Shown here piece by piece: positions 11,631 through 20,767 of a stretch of DNA of 64,000 nt (its first letter is position 1; each line of letters opens with the position of its first letter). This DNA comes from Salinicoccus halodurans. GTDB taxonomy: Bacteria > Bacillota > Bacilli > Staphylococcales > Salinicoccaceae. The position numbers and the translations under genes were made by a program. The stretch is taken from contig NZ_FOTB01000001.1 in NCBI RefSeq assembly GCF_900114445.1, positions 616,937-680,936 of the forward strand, read 5' to 3'. The notes beneath the pieces are model-generated. The model did no database searches. It was not told where the DNA came from and saw only the letters and a program-made list of their open reading frames with translations.

Positions 11631-12484
11631 TCCAGGCATTGATGGAATATGACTTCATGAGGTTCTCATTTATAAGTGGACTTATTGTAGGTCTTATTGC
11701 ACCACTTATAGGAACATTCATCGTCATCCGCAGATTGTCACTTATTGCCGATGCACTCAGCCATGTCACACTGGGCGGCATCACTTTCGGAGTTTATCTT
11801 TCATCCCTGATCGGGACAACGATAAATCCTCTGATTACAGGCATACTGTTCTCTGTTGCAGGTGCACTCGGAATCGAGAGACTCAGAACAGTCTATAAGC
11901 ATTACCAGGAACTGGCGATTCCAATCATCATGAGCTTCGGCATCGCACTCAGTGTATTGTTCCTTTCACTGGCAGATGGGTTCAACCAGGATTTGTTCGG
12001 TTATCTTTTCGGCAGTATCAGTGCTGTGAGTATTTCAGATCTGATACTTATCGCAGTAATCGGCGTTATCGTCCTCACATTCATATATCTGTTTTATAAG
12101 GAAATGCTGTTGGTTTCATTCGATGAAGAATATGCAAACGTAATGAATATCAGCAAGTGGATTCATTTCATGTTCATCATCGTCGTTGCACTCGTCATCA
12201 GTGCCTCGATGAGAATTGTTGGAATACTGCTTGTCAGTGCTCTGATGACACTGCCGGTTGCTTCGGCAATGCGGGTAACTTCGAGCTTCAGACAGCTTAT
12301 GATATTCAGTGTGATATTAGGCGAGGCATCAGTAATTGCGGGCCTTTTCCTGAGCTTCTATCTTAATATTTCACCCGGCGGCACAATCGTCCTTGTTTCT
12401 ATATTAATATTATTGGTTACAATTCTTCTTGACCGTATGGGAGTGAGTAAAAATGACACAACAACTGAATCAGTACAAGGATAA
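11627..12484 (+). CDS. znuB: zinc ABC transporter permease (ZnuB/MreB-like)
   Basis: 285 residues with about eight membrane helices, ABC-3 permease family. GRLSLIADALSHVTLGG-like sequence near residues 35-50 (RLSLIADALSHVTLGG) is the cytoplasmic coupling motif typical of zinc/manganese permeases. The TTG at 11627 overlaps the znuC stop (TTGA) and follows AAAGGGAG by eight bases, so it is preferred over the GTG at 11618, which would abut the ribosome site. It overlaps zur by 32 bases downstream. Confidence 0.88.
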   Translation: MIQALMEYDFMRFSFISGLIVGLIAPLIGTFIVIRRLSLIADALSHVTLGGITFGVYLSSLIGTTINPLITGILFSVAGALGIERLRTVYKHYQELAIPIIMSFGIALSVLFLSLADGFNQDLFGYLFGSISAVSISDLILIAVIGVIVLTFIYLFYKEMLLVSFDEEYANVMNISKWIHFMFIIVVALVISASMRIVGILLVSALMTLPVASAMRVTSSFRQLMIFSVILGEASVIAGLFLSFYLNISPGGTIVLVSILILLVTILLDRMGVSKNDTTTESVQG

Positions 12485-12866
12485 ATTAAAAGAGAAAAAA
12501 CTTAAAATTACAGATAAACGTATGAGAATGATCGATCTGTTTTTGGATGAAGAAAGATATTTAAGCGCCAGGGAAGTACAGGAAAAGATGAATAAAGAGT
12601 TCCCGGGCATCAGTTATGATACAATCTATCGTAATTTATATACATTGAATGATATTGAAGTATTGGAGAAAACAACATTCGATGGAGAGATGCAGTATAA
12701 AATTTCATGCACCTCACATCATCATCATCATTTCATCTGCAACAGCTGCGGTGATACCAAAGTAATTCATTACTGTCCAGTCGATACATGGGCAGATGAA
12801 TTGAATGATGTCGAGATTACGAATCACAAAGTCGAACTTTATGGTCTGTGCAAATCATGCAGATAA
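12453..12866 (+). CDS. zur: zinc uptake repressor of the Fur family
   Basis: 137 residues. Winged-helix DNA-binding half (about 10-80: ITDKRMRMIDLF, ISYDTIYRNLYTL), then a dimerisation half. The structural zinc site has two CxxC pairs: CNSCGD (about 95-100) and CKSC at the C-terminus. Histidines follow at HHHHHFIC. It should repress the operon in which it lies through the TCGTAATGATT boxes at 10771 and 10794, a feedback loop. The start overlaps the permease 3' end, so translation is coupled. Confidence 0.9.
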   Translation: MTQQLNQYKDKLKEKKLKITDKRMRMIDLFLDEERYLSAREVQEKMNKEFPGISYDTIYRNLYTLNDIEVLEKTTFDGEMQYKISCTSHHHHHFICNSCGDTKVIHYCPVDTWADELNDVEITNHKVELYGLCKSCR

Positions 12867-12870
12867 ATTC

Positions 12871-12912
12871 AAAGGGCAGCCTGTCACACAGATGACAGGC
12901 TGCCCTTTACTG
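12871..12912 (+). terminator. terminator of the zinc operon
   Basis: A 16-bp perfect stem AAAGGGCAGCCTGTCA (12871-12886) with 12893-12908. The T-run is short (TTTACTG). Confidence 0.85.
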
Positions 12913-12934
12913 TTCCGGTCTATATTCAAGTATT

Positions 12935-12967
12935 AAAAAAATGCCACCGGTATAATTTCCCGGCGGC
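12935..12967 (-). terminator. terminator of ispG
   Basis: On the minus strand GCCGCCGGG pairs with CCGGTGGC (one mismatch), followed by ATTTTTTTAAT. It lies 18 bases beyond the ispG stop. Confidence 0.82.
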
Positions 12968-12985
12968 TGCAGCCAAATACGATAT

Positions 12986-14101
12986 CTATGATTTTGCTGC
13001 TTCTTCTTTCGCTTGTCGTTCTTTTTCAAAATGTTCTTCAGCAAGAATATCGATTTCTTTCTTAAGCTCATCGACCATTGTTTCCTCCGGTACTTTACGA
13101 ACAGTTTTGCCGTGCATGAACAGAAGTCCTTCGCCGCGTGCACCGGCAATTCCGATATCTGCTTCCCTTGCTTCACCCGGTCCGTTTACTGCACAGCCGA
13201 GTACTGCGACTTTCAGTGGTGCTTTTATATTAGAAATGTATTCTTCAACTTCATTGGCAATGGCAATCAGGTCGATTTCAATCCTTCCGCATGTAGGGCA
13301 GGCGATGAGTGTTGCTGCATTACTTGCAAGACCATAGCTCTTGAGTACTTCTTTCGCAACTTTCACTTCTTCAACAGGGTCTGCTGAAAGTGACACCCTC
13401 ATTGTGTTGCCGATACCTCTCGAGATGATTGCGCCGAGGCCCGCTGCACTCTTAACAGTTCCGGCAAACAATGTGCCACTTTCTGTAATGCCGAGATGCA
13501 GTGGATAATCAAATGCTGCAGCTGCTTTCTCATACGCTTCAATCGCAAGATTCACATCTGAAGCTTTCATTGAGACGATGATGTCGTGGAAATCAAGCTC
13601 TTCCAAAATTTTGATATGGTGCAGTGCACTTTCCACCATACCATCTGCAGTAGGGTAACCATATTTTTTGATGATATGTTTTTCGAGACTTCCCGCGTTC
13701 ACTCCGATACGGATCGGGATACCTTTTGCTTTGCAGGCTTCAACAACAGCTTCCACTTTTTCGCGGCGGCCAATGTTGCCCGGGTTGATACGGATTTTAT
13801 CTGCGCCGCCTTCAACAGCGAGTAAAGCCAGCTTGTAATCAAAATGGATATCAACGACGAGTGGAATATTTATGCGTTTCTTTATTTCCGGAATCGCAAG
13901 GGCATCTTCCTCTTTCGGGCATGCTACCCGTACGATCTGACATCCTGCTTCTTCCAGCCGATGAATTTCATTTACAGTCGCTTCCACATCATGAGTTTTC
14001 GTCGTTGTCATGCTCTGAATGATTATCTGATCGGCTCCGCCGATGGTAAGATCGCCAACTTTAACCGGTCTTGTTTTAGTACGGTGTGTAATTTGAGACA
14101 T
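12986..14101 (-). CDS. ispG: 4-hydroxy-3-methylbut-2-en-1-yl diphosphate synthase
   Basis: 371 residues, flavodoxin- or ferredoxin-dependent 4Fe-4S enzyme making HMBPP, the substrate of IspH (7378). TIM-barrel half ([31 protein letters not shown]) and the Fe-S half with ACPTCGR and [11 protein letters not shown]. The start is ATG 14101 ([16 protein letters not shown]). The upstream ATG at 14116 contains the GAGGAG ribosome site itself. The last 30 residues are a charged, low-complexity tail as in S. aureus. Confidence 0.96.
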   Translation of the reverse strand: MSQITHRTKTRPVKVGDLTIGGADQIIIQSMTTTKTHDVEATVNEIHRLEEAGCQIVRVACPKEEDALAIPEIKKRINIPLVVDIHFDYKLALLAVEGGADKIRINPGNIGRREKVEAVVEACKAKGIPIRIGVNAGSLEKHIIKKYGYPTADGMVESALHHIKILEELDFHDIIVSMKASDVNLAIEAYEKAAAAFDYPLHLGITESGTLFAGTVKSAAGLGAIISRGIGNTMRVSLSADPVEEVKVAKEVLKSYGLASNAATLIACPTCGRIEIDLIAIANEVEEYISNIKAPLKVAVLGCAVNGPGEAREADIGIAGARGEGLLFMHGKTVRKVPEETMVDELKKEIDILAEEHFEKERQAKEEAAKS

Positions 14102-14189
14102 AACCAAACTCCTCATAATTAATGATTCTCTGAATCAAATGCTATTATACTAGATATTCTGTAAAAATGTAAATGTAGTGCATCCAAGA

Positions 14190-14924
14190 TTACGTTTTCA
14201 TCACAGGAAGTTTCCTGAAGTAGTGATAATAGAACGGCAATGACAGGAAATACAGCCACCACAGGCTCAATCCTGAAAAAATGGTGATGACTATGATCGG
14301 GATAAGCATAAGGACCGTGATGAACGATGATATTTTAAACCAGTTCATGAGCCTTGATTTTTTCTTAGCAGCAACAGCCGCGAGATGAAGTATATAATTC
14401 CCTGCCCACATCAGAATAACTGCAAAAAACGTGATGAGCGCAAGATACAGGACGCTGTAGACCATAACATAGAAATAGAGACTTGAAGTTTGCTGATCAA
14501 TGAAGGTTTTCAAATCTTCATCATTATTGACCTGTCCGATATAGGAATAATCCAGGCCGGAATCCTGTACATCTTTTATATATATGCCGTCTTTCAGAAA
14601 ACCTATAAAGACATCCTCACCAATTTCATCCACATTTCCAGTTTCCAGGTCCTCTGTGAATAAAATCTCTCTGCCCCCGGCGGTGACTGTTCCCGTCTGG
14701 CCGGCATATTCGCCGTTTATAATTTCGAAATCCGGCACCTCGGATTCAATATCACCTATCCCCGATGCTGCCTGAACCGTCTGGAAAAGGGTGATGATGT
14801 TCGGCAGGGAAACCAGGAGTGAAATGATGAATATATTGAGAAGCAGCTGTCTGAAGTTCACTGTTCTGAATAAGGGATATTTCTCAAATGTAAGTATGCG
14901 TTTAAAAAAAGTGAGATATTTCAT
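14190..14924 (-). CDS. DUF1189 family membrane protein
   Basis: 244 residues. N-terminal hydrophobic segment (about 28-48), then an extracytoplasmic stretch of about 100 residues rich in Gly/Asp/Glu. A cluster of three to four membrane helices follows (about 150-180, 195-225). The N-terminus (FKRILTFEKYPLFR) and the position beside sodA match the staphylococcal DUF1189 gene. Some relatives resemble maltodextrin-utilisation protein YvdJ, but no function is established. AAAGGA lies twelve bases before the ATG. Divergent from sodA. Confidence 0.75.
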   Translation of the reverse strand: MKYLTFFKRILTFEKYPLFRTVNFRQLLLNIFIISLLVSLPNIITLFQTVQAASGIGDIESEVPDFEIINGEYAGQTGTVTAGGREILFTEDLETGNVDEIGEDVFIGFLKDGIYIKDVQDSGLDYSYIGQVNNDEDLKTFIDQQTSSLYFYVMVYSVLYLALITFFAVILMWAGNYILHLAAVAAKKKSRLMNWFKISSFITVLMLIPIIVITIFSGLSLWWLYFLSLPFYYHYFRKLPVMKT

Positions 14925-15026
14925 TGGTATCCATTGTCCTTTTTTACTATTTGTATAAATATATTCTTTCCATAAATAATTTAATCATACAAAGGGCTGA
15001 AAAGAATACAGATAAATCAATACATT

Positions 15027-15054
15027 TGTTATTTTAACATCGAATTGATATATT
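15027..15054 (+). promoter_or_regulatory. likely sodA promoter
   Basis: TTGTTA (15027-15032), 16-bp spacer and an extended -10 TGaTATATT (15046-15054), about 37 bases before the sodA start. Confidence 0.55.
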
Positions 15055-15091
15055 TAGTATGTAATCAATAATATTTGGAGGGGAATTTACT

Positions 15092-15694
15092 ATGGCTTTT
15101 GAACTACCAGAACTACCTTATGCTTATGATGCGTTGGAACCACATTTCGACAAAGAAACTATGGAAATCCACCATTCTAAACACCACAACACTTATGTCA
15201 CTAAACTGAATGATGCTGTTCAGGGTACAGACCTTGAAAGCAAATCAATTGAAGAGATCATTAAGAATCTGGATTCAGTGCCAGAAGATAAGAAAACTGC
15301 TGTCAGAAACAACGGCGGCGGTCACTTGAACCACTCACTATTCTGGAAACTTCTCACTCCGGACGCAAAAGAAGTATCCGGCGAAGTCAAAGATGCAATC
15401 GAATCCAAATTCGGATCAATCGATGAATTCAAAGAGAAATTCGAAGCTGCAGGCGCAGCACGTTTTGGTTCAGGCTGGGCATGGCTGGTTGTAAACAACG
15501 GTGAACTTGAAATCGTTTCTACTCCTAACCAGGACAACCCTGTATCTGAAGGTAAGACTCCAATCCTCGGCGTTGACGTCTGGGAGCACGCTTACTACTT
15601 GAAATACCAGAACAAACGCCCGGAATACCTCAAAGCATTCTGGAATGTTGTAAACTGGGATAAAGTCAACGAACTTTACAGCAATGCAAAATAA
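15092..15694 (+). CDS. sodA: superoxide dismutase (Mn/Fe)
   Basis: 200 residues. It dismutates superoxide in the cytoplasm. Metal ligands are visible: H27 in MEIHHSKHH, the histidine of LNHSLFW (about 82), and Asp/His of [13 protein letters not shown] (about 162-166). Full length for the family. TTGGAGGGG precedes the ATG. Whether Mn or Fe is used cannot be told from the motifs seen here. Single gene with its own promoter and terminator, the usual neighbour of pbp3 in staphylococci. Confidence 0.97.
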   Translation: MAFELPELPYAYDALEPHFDKETMEIHHSKHHNTYVTKLNDAVQGTDLESKSIEEIIKNLDSVPEDKKTAVRNNGGGHLNHSLFWKLLTPDAKEVSGEVKDAIESKFGSIDEFKEKFEAAGAARFGSGWAWLVVNNGELEIVSTPNQDNPVSEGKTPILGVDVWEHAYYLKYQNKRPEYLKAFWNVVNWDKVNELYSNAK

Positions 15695-15711
15695 TCAATT
15701 GAAATTTTTTG

Positions 15712-15738
15712 GACGGGATACTGATCCCGTCTTTTTTT
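15712..15738 (+). terminator. terminator after sodA
   Basis: GACGGGAT (15712-15719) and ATCCCGTC (15724-15731) form the stem, followed by TTTTTTTAT. Confidence 0.93.
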
Positions 15739-15775
15739 ATGAATTTATTGATCCCGGTCAATTTTATTCTGCAGT

Positions 15776-15800
15776 CCTTTACTTAAAATATAAGTAAAGG
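15776..15800. repeat. perfect 10-bp inverted repeat upstream of a lipoprotein gene
   Basis: CCTTTACTTA and TAAGTAAAGG flank a five-base AAATA spacer, ending 38 bases before the lipoprotein start. No T-run follows. The arms contain -10-like AT sequence, so an operator overlapping the promoter is more likely than a terminator. No regulator is assigned. Confidence 0.6.
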
Positions 15801-15837
15801 CCGATGATTCTGTCATTGGCTGAAGGAGGAGCAGAGC

Positions 15838-16329
15838 ATGAAAAAAGCAATTGCTGTTCTTGTGATGGGGTTCTTGCTTTCATCCTGCAGTGTTCCTGCA
15901 GACACCGTCGTACTGCCAGAACCTGTACCTTATCAGAAGCTGGGTGACCACTCTGAAGGAATCACTATGACATTGGAAGAAGATACTTTTTACACGCAGC
16001 CGGAATACATGAATATTTCACTGGTGAACAGAGGAAGTGAGAGCTATCATTACGGCACATTTTATCAGCTGGAATATAAATCGGACGGTTTTTGGCATAT
16101 TGTACCCTACAGAGACAATGTTTTCGCCAAGTATCCCGATTTTAAAAATACTGGACGGATGATGCTGCCGGACCACGGTGCTGACCAGGTCTATTCACCG
16201 AAAAAACTTGACCTGCGGCTTTTCTCAGGTGAATACAGACTGGTGAAGACTTTCGTACATTCAGATTTCAATTATACTGTGACCGTTGCCGTGCCTTTTA
16301 AAATCACTGATCGACAAATCGAGAAATGA
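15838..16329 (+). CDS. lipoprotein with an Ig-like domain
   Basis: 163 residues. The signal peptide ends in lipobox LLSSC (C at about residue 18), so the mature protein should be tethered to the outer membrane face. The remainder is one beta-rich domain containing ISLVNRGSESYHYG, FYQLEYKSDGFWHIVP and FSGEYRLVKTF. This pattern resembles the bacterial Ig-like Big_14 family; the family assignment is by eye. AAGGAGGAGC precedes the ATG. It stands alone between sodA and the PBP gene, preceded by the inverted repeat at 15776. No enzymatic function is suggested. Confidence 0.75.
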   Translation: MKKAIAVLVMGFLLSSCSVPADTVVLPEPVPYQKLGDHSEGITMTLEEDTFYTQPEYMNISLVNRGSESYHYGTFYQLEYKSDGFWHIVPYRDNVFAKYPDFKNTGRMMLPDHGADQVYSPKKLDLRLFSGEYRLVKTFVHSDFNYTVTVAVPFKITDRQIEK

Positions 16330-16433
16330 ATCTGTTTTGTTTTCAATACAGTTGTGAAGGAGGGTGGTAAGATACTACTATTATAAATATAGGCGAAACA
16401 GATTTTAATTGTAATATTTTCGTCTTCGATTTA

Positions 16434-16442
16434 TGATAGAAT
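16434..16442 (+). promoter_or_regulatory. extended -10 promoter of the PBP gene
   Basis: TGaTAGAAT at 16434-16442 lies 38 bases before the TTG start. No convincing -35 is seen, consistent with an extended -10 promoter. Confidence 0.5.
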
Positions 16443-16480
16443 AGCTTTACAGATTGAGTTGTAAAAAGGATTGAGTTGTA

Positions 16481-18667
16481 TTGAAAAGAGCAAAAATTAA
16501 AAGTCTTGCGGCCATAAACAGGCAAATATTAAAATCCAGGATCAATATAATAATGCTTGTTGTATTCCTGCTTTGCCTGACACTCATCTTCAGACTGGGC
16601 TACCTCCAGATTGTACAGGGGGATACTTACCAGGAAGAAGTGGAGAATGCACAATATGTGGAGATTAATCAGAGTGTGCCGCGGGGAGAGATTTATGACC
16701 GCAATGGTAATCTGCTGGTAGGGAATGAATCCCAGCGTGCCATCTACTTCACACGGCACCGCAATATGAATTCAGGCGAAATCATGGATCTGGCAAATGA
16801 ACTGAGCGGATACATAAATATGGATACTGAAACGATCACGCTCAGGGATAAGCAGGACTATCTTATCGGCCAATACCCTGAGGAAGTAGAGTCCATCATG
16901 AGCAATGAAGTCACACTGCTCGAAGACGGCAACATCACCCAGGATCAGTTCAATGAAGAATTATACAGCCGGGTGACTGAAGAACAGCTGGATGAGATTC
17001 TGACAGAAGAAGATCTGAATACACTTGCTATATATGTAAAGATGATCAATGCGAAAGAGCTGAATCCGGTAATCATAAAAAGTGGAGATGTCACCGAGGA
17101 AGAGTTTGCCAAAGTTAATGAATCATTGGAAGAGCTTGACGGAATCACTACTGGAATGGACTGGCAGAGACATTATCCTTATGACGATACTCTAAAAACA
17201 GTTTTCGGGGAAGTTTCTTCATCTGAAGAAGGGCTGCCTAAAGAACTGCTCAATTATTATATGGCCAGAGGCTATTCGAGAAACGACAGGGTAGGCAAGA
17301 CGTATCTGGAGTTCCAATATGAGAATGTACTCCGCGGCGAGAAGGAGCAGGTCAAATATTCTACGGATAAATCCGGTGAAATCATTAACCAGGAAGTGAT
17401 AAAGCCAGGTGTGGCCGGAGATGACCTCTACCTGACGATTGATATCGAGCTGCAACAGGAGCTTGAGGAGCTGGCGGAACATCATCTTACTTCATTAAGG
17501 GAACTTGCAGAAGATGCGGCCGACCGCAACGAACAGAACGGGGATGTCGATTATACGATCATTCCGGACCACATGGACACTGTCGTACTGGTAGTACAGG
17601 ATCCGAACAATGGTGATGTACTTGCAATGGTCGGTAAGAGGTTGAACGATGAAGGTGAAATTGTCAATTATAACTACGGGGCTCTGACATCCACCTATGT
17701 TGTAGGTTCATCAATCAAGGGTGCGACCGTAACGACAGGGTATCAGAATGACGTCATCGAAGCAGGCGAGTTCATGATCGATGAACCGCTGACATTCGCT
17801 GATGGTACGAGCAAGAGTTCCTTCTTCAACAGAGAGGGCGGAGTCAGAATTGATGATCAGGAAGCTCTGATGGTCTCTTCCAACGTCTATATGTTCAAAA
17901 TTGCACTTAGAATGGCAGGTTTGAATTATTATGATGGCATGCCGCTGCCTAACGATATAGAAGAAGCGGGCCACAAATTGAGGAACGGCCTGAACCAGTT
18001 CGGCCTGGGTGTCTCCACTGGAATCGACCTGCCGAATGAGGCGACCGGACTCAGTCCTGAATTAAAACACAACCCGGGGAATTATATTGATCTTGCAATA
18101 GGGCAGTATGATACTTATTCAGCACTGCAGCTGTCGCAATATGTATCGACGATTGCCAATGACGGACAACGGGTTCAGCTTCATCTAGGAAAAGAAGTAA
18201 GAGGCAGTGATTCAAATGCTGATGGACCGATTTTGCAATCATTCAATGGCAAGGTATTGAATAATGTCAAGTACACCGAAGCCCAGCTCAATCAGATTCA
18301 AGAGGGATTCTATGATGCTTTCAACACACATGATGAGGCAACGGACAGATATGGTACCGGTTGGGACGCCTATCATGAAATCGAGCCGGAGGCCGCTGGT
18401 AAAACGGGAACAGCCGAAGCATACAAAGATGGCGATCCGGTTCTTAACCAGACTTACGTAGGGTATGCGCCTTATGACAATCCTGAAATGGCATTTTCCG
18501 TTATTTTCCCGAATATGCCAAATACAATCCCGTTCTTCCCGGCACAATACCTTGGACGGGATGTCATAAACAAATACTTTGAAGTGGTACATGGAGAAGA
18601 GGAAGTACCTGAATATCAATATGAACTGAGTGAGTTCTATCCTAAGCTGGTATATGGAAGTTATTAA
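16481..18667 (+). CDS. pbp3: class B penicillin-binding protein, PBP3-like transpeptidase
   Basis: 728 residues. One N-terminal membrane anchor (about 20-42), PBP dimer domain (starting near PRGEIYDRNGNLL, about 67-79), then the transpeptidase domain. Active-site motifs: SSIK (SxxK), SSN in MVSSNVYMFK, and KTGTAE. The sequence follows S. aureus PBP3 closely, including DRVGKTYLEFQYE and IDLPNEATG. It crosslinks peptidoglycan outside the membrane. The start is TTG 16481; ribosome site AAAGGA is about nine bases before it. PBP3-type position next to sodA is conserved. Confidence 0.94.
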   Translation: MKRAKIKSLAAINRQILKSRINIIMLVVFLLCLTLIFRLGYLQIVQGDTYQEEVENAQYVEINQSVPRGEIYDRNGNLLVGNESQRAIYFTRHRNMNSGEIMDLANELSGYINMDTETITLRDKQDYLIGQYPEEVESIMSNEVTLLEDGNITQDQFNEELYSRVTEEQLDEILTEEDLNTLAIYVKMINAKELNPVIIKSGDVTEEEFAKVNESLEELDGITTGMDWQRHYPYDDTLKTVFGEVSSSEEGLPKELLNYYMARGYSRNDRVGKTYLEFQYENVLRGEKEQVKYSTDKSGEIINQEVIKPGVAGDDLYLTIDIELQQELEELAEHHLTSLRELAEDAADRNEQNGDVDYTIIPDHMDTVVLVVQDPNNGDVLAMVGKRLNDEGEIVNYNYGALTSTYVVGSSIKGATVTTGYQNDVIEAGEFMIDEPLTFADGTSKSSFFNREGGVRIDDQEALMVSSNVYMFKIALRMAGLNYYDGMPLPNDIEEAGHKLRNGLNQFGLGVSTGIDLPNEATGLSPELKHNPGNYIDLAIGQYDTYSALQLSQYVSTIANDGQRVQLHLGKEVRGSDSNADGPILQSFNGKVLNNVKYTEAQLNQIQEGFYDAFNTHDEATDRYGTGWDAYHEIEPEAAGKTGTAEAYKDGDPVLNQTYVGYAPYDNPEMAFSVIFPNMPNTIPFFPAQYLGRDVINKYFEVVHGEEEVPEYQYELSEFYPKLVYGSY

Positions 18668-18671
18668 TGAG

Positions 18672-18697
18672 AACCACCCAAATGGGTGGTTTTTTTA
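18672..18697 (+). terminator. terminator after pbp3
   Basis: AACCACCCA (18672-18680) and TGGGTGGTT (18683-18691), then TTTTTT. Confidence 0.92.
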
Positions 18698-18701
18698 TGT
18701 C

Positions 18702-18740
18702 TTTACATAATCTTTACAAACCTTTCATTTCAAATTTACA
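18702..18740 (+). promoter_or_regulatory. candidate PhoP box array upstream of pstS
   Basis: TTTACA occurs at 18702, 18713 and 18735. The register at 18724 holds a degenerate TTCATT, so all four sit on an 11-bp period. B. subtilis PhoP binds TTAACA-like direct repeats with about 11-bp periodicity. A TATAAA at 18755 may be the -10. PhoP-P would activate transcription under phosphate limitation. Confidence 0.72.
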
Positions 18741-18800
18741 TTCAACCATTAAAGTATAAATGTAAGCAAATCACATATATTCTACTGGAGGAATTTAAGA

Positions 18801-19772
18801 ATGAAAAAGAGTATGTTTCTTGCAGCACTGCTGATGAGCTTAATGTTCATACTTGCAGCTTGTGGCGGAGGTAACGCTGAAGATCCGACCAGCGGGGAAG
18901 GCAATGAAGCTTCGGGTGAGTCCGGAGGGGGCTCTGAAGAAGGTTCCGGTGAATCAGGCGGTTCAATCATCGGTGACGGTTCTTCTACAGTATTCCCTAT
19001 CATGGAAATCATCAACGAAGAGTTCAATGCTGAACATGGTATGGCTGCTGAAATCGGAGTTTCCGGTACAGGCGCAGGTTTTGAAAGATTCACTGCAGGC
19101 GAAACTGACTTCCAGAATGCTTCCCGTGATATCAAAGAGGAAGAAGTTGCTGCTCTGGAAGAAGCAGGAATCGAATATACAGAATTCCTTGTTGGTACAG
19201 ACGGATTGACTGTTGCAGTCAGCCAGGAGAACGATTTCATCGACAGTCTGACTTTCGATGAACTTTATACAATCTACAGTGGTGAAGCTGAATCCTGGAG
19301 CGATGTGCGTGAAGACTTCCCTGATGAACCCATCACTGCCTACGGACCTGACCAATCTCATGGAACACACGATTTCTTCAAAGAAGAAGTCATGAATGAC
19401 GAGGACGTACAAGCTGAACTTATACAGGATACGAATCAGGTTGTCTCTTCTGTAACAGCTGACCCTAATTCAATCGGTTTCTTCGGCTACAGCTTCTACC
19501 TGAACAATCAGGATACTTTGAAAGCAGTACCTATCCAGGGACCTGACAGCGAAGAAGCGATTGAACCTACGGACGAGACAGTACAAAGCTACGAATATCC
19601 ATTATCCCGTCCGCTGTTTGTCTATGCTAAGAATGAATCGCTTGAGAACAATGAATCATTCAGGACATTTATGGAATTCACACTTGAGAATGCTGCAATG
19701 GCAGCAGAAGAAACTGGGTACGTAGCGCTTCCTGAGGAAGACTACCAGGAACAGATTGACCAATTGCCATAA
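18801..19772 (+). CDS. pstS: phosphate ABC transporter substrate-binding lipoprotein
   Basis: 323 residues. Signal peptide with lipobox ILAAC (C at about 21), followed by a Gly/Ser/Glu-rich linker (about 22-55). The PstS fold begins with GDGSSTVFPIME, a phosphate-binding loop. GTGAGFERFTAGETDF and SHGTHDFFKEEV supply further ligand residues. It captures Pi outside the membrane for PstCAB. TGGAGGAA precedes the ATG. A terminator separates it from pstC, so it is probably made in excess over the permease. Confidence 0.95.
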   Translation: MKKSMFLAALLMSLMFILAACGGGNAEDPTSGEGNEASGESGGGSEEGSGESGGSIIGDGSSTVFPIMEIINEEFNAEHGMAAEIGVSGTGAGFERFTAGETDFQNASRDIKEEEVAALEEAGIEYTEFLVGTDGLTVAVSQENDFIDSLTFDELYTIYSGEAESWSDVREDFPDEPITAYGPDQSHGTHDFFKEEVMNDEDVQAELIQDTNQVVSSVTADPNSIGFFGYSFYLNNQDTLKAVPIQGPDSEEAIEPTDETVQSYEYPLSRPLFVYAKNESLENNESFRTFMEFTLENAAMAAEETGYVALPEEDYQEQIDQLP

Positions 19773-19788
19773 GTCATGACAATGAGAA

Positions 19789-19814
19789 ATGGACGGGATC
19801 ACCCGTCCATTTTT
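19789..19814 (+). terminator. attenuating terminator between pstS and pstC
   Basis: ATGGACGGG (19789-19797) and CCCGTCCAT (19802-19810), followed by TTTT. Read-through past this hairpin would supply pstCAB-phoU at lower level than pstS. Confidence 0.85.
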
Positions 19815-19839
19815 CAAGTATTTTTAAGCGAGGTTTATT

Positions 19840-20766
19840 ATGAACGAATATAATATACGGGAAATGATTCAAAATAATAAAAACAACAAGAGCACAAAAT
19901 TTATAGAAAAAGCTGTGCCAACCATACTCTTTATCATTACTTCTGTTTCAATTCTTACTACCATTGGAATTTTATATACTTTACTATCTGAAACGTTTAT
20001 TTTCTTTACAAGAGTATCCTTCATCGAATTCATCACTGCAACCGAATGGAAAGCATTCAGCAGTAATCCTTCATTCGGTATCATTGCATTGATTATGGGA
20101 ACTTTGAAAATAGTGGTCATAGCAACAATGGTTGCTGTTCCAGTCGGATTGGGGGCCGCAATCTATCTGAGTGAGTATGCAACTGACCGGATTAGAAGAA
20201 TAGTCAAACCTATTCTTGAAATTCTGGCGGGTATCCCGACAGTCGTTTACGGTACGTTCGCAATCACCTTTGTAACACCGTTGATCAGGGAGATGTTTCC
20301 AGGAGTCAGTCTCTACAATGCGATATCTCCAGGTGTCGTTGTTGGCATAATGATCGTCCCGATGATTGCCAGCCTGAGTGAGGATGCGATGAGTTCTGTA
20401 CCAGGCACAACAAGGGAAGGTTCCCTCGCACTCGGGGCAACCCGGCTGGAAACGGTATTCAAGGTTATTCTGCCAGCGGCTGCTTCCGGAATCATCGCCT
20501 CATTTGTACTTGGGATTTCCCGTGCAATCGGGGAGACGATGATCGTATCCATCGCAGCGGGCAGTACCCCGGGCGCTGATTTTGATCTGACTTCATCACT
20601 GCAGACAATGACTGGTTTTATTGTGCAGGTCACTTCGGGTGATGCAGCGTTTGGCACAGACCTTTATTACAGTTTGTATGCTGTCGGTATGACACTGTTC
20701 CTTTTCACACTGATTATGAACCTTGCAGCACAGTGGATCACCAAAAAATTCAAGGAGGAATACTAA
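19840..20766 (+). CDS. pstC: phosphate ABC transporter permease PstC
   Basis: 308 residues with about six membrane helices. The cytoplasmic coupling loop contains EDAMSSVPGTTREGSLALGA, typical of PstC (EAA-like motif), and VYGTFAITFV is conserved. It forms the channel with PstA for inward Pi transport. GCGAGG is a weak ribosome site before ATG 19840. The gene ends one base before pstA. Confidence 0.94.
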   Translation: MNEYNIREMIQNNKNNKSTKFIEKAVPTILFIITSVSILTTIGILYTLLSETFIFFTRVSFIEFITATEWKAFSSNPSFGIIALIMGTLKIVVIATMVAVPVGLGAAIYLSEYATDRIRRIVKPILEILAGIPTVVYGTFAITFVTPLIREMFPGVSLYNAISPGVVVGIMIVPMIASLSEDAMSSVPGTTREGSLALGATRLETVFKVILPAAASGIIASFVLGISRAIGETMIVSIAAGSTPGADFDLTSSLQTMTGFIVQVTSGDAAFGTDLYYSLYAVGMTLFLFTLIMNLAAQWITKKFKEEY

Positions 20767-20767
20767 G

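Noticed and set aside
12712-12738. Run of histidine codons resembling an affinity tag
   Set aside because: It lies inside the Fur-family metal-binding region of zur just before the first CxxC, where natural histidines are expected.
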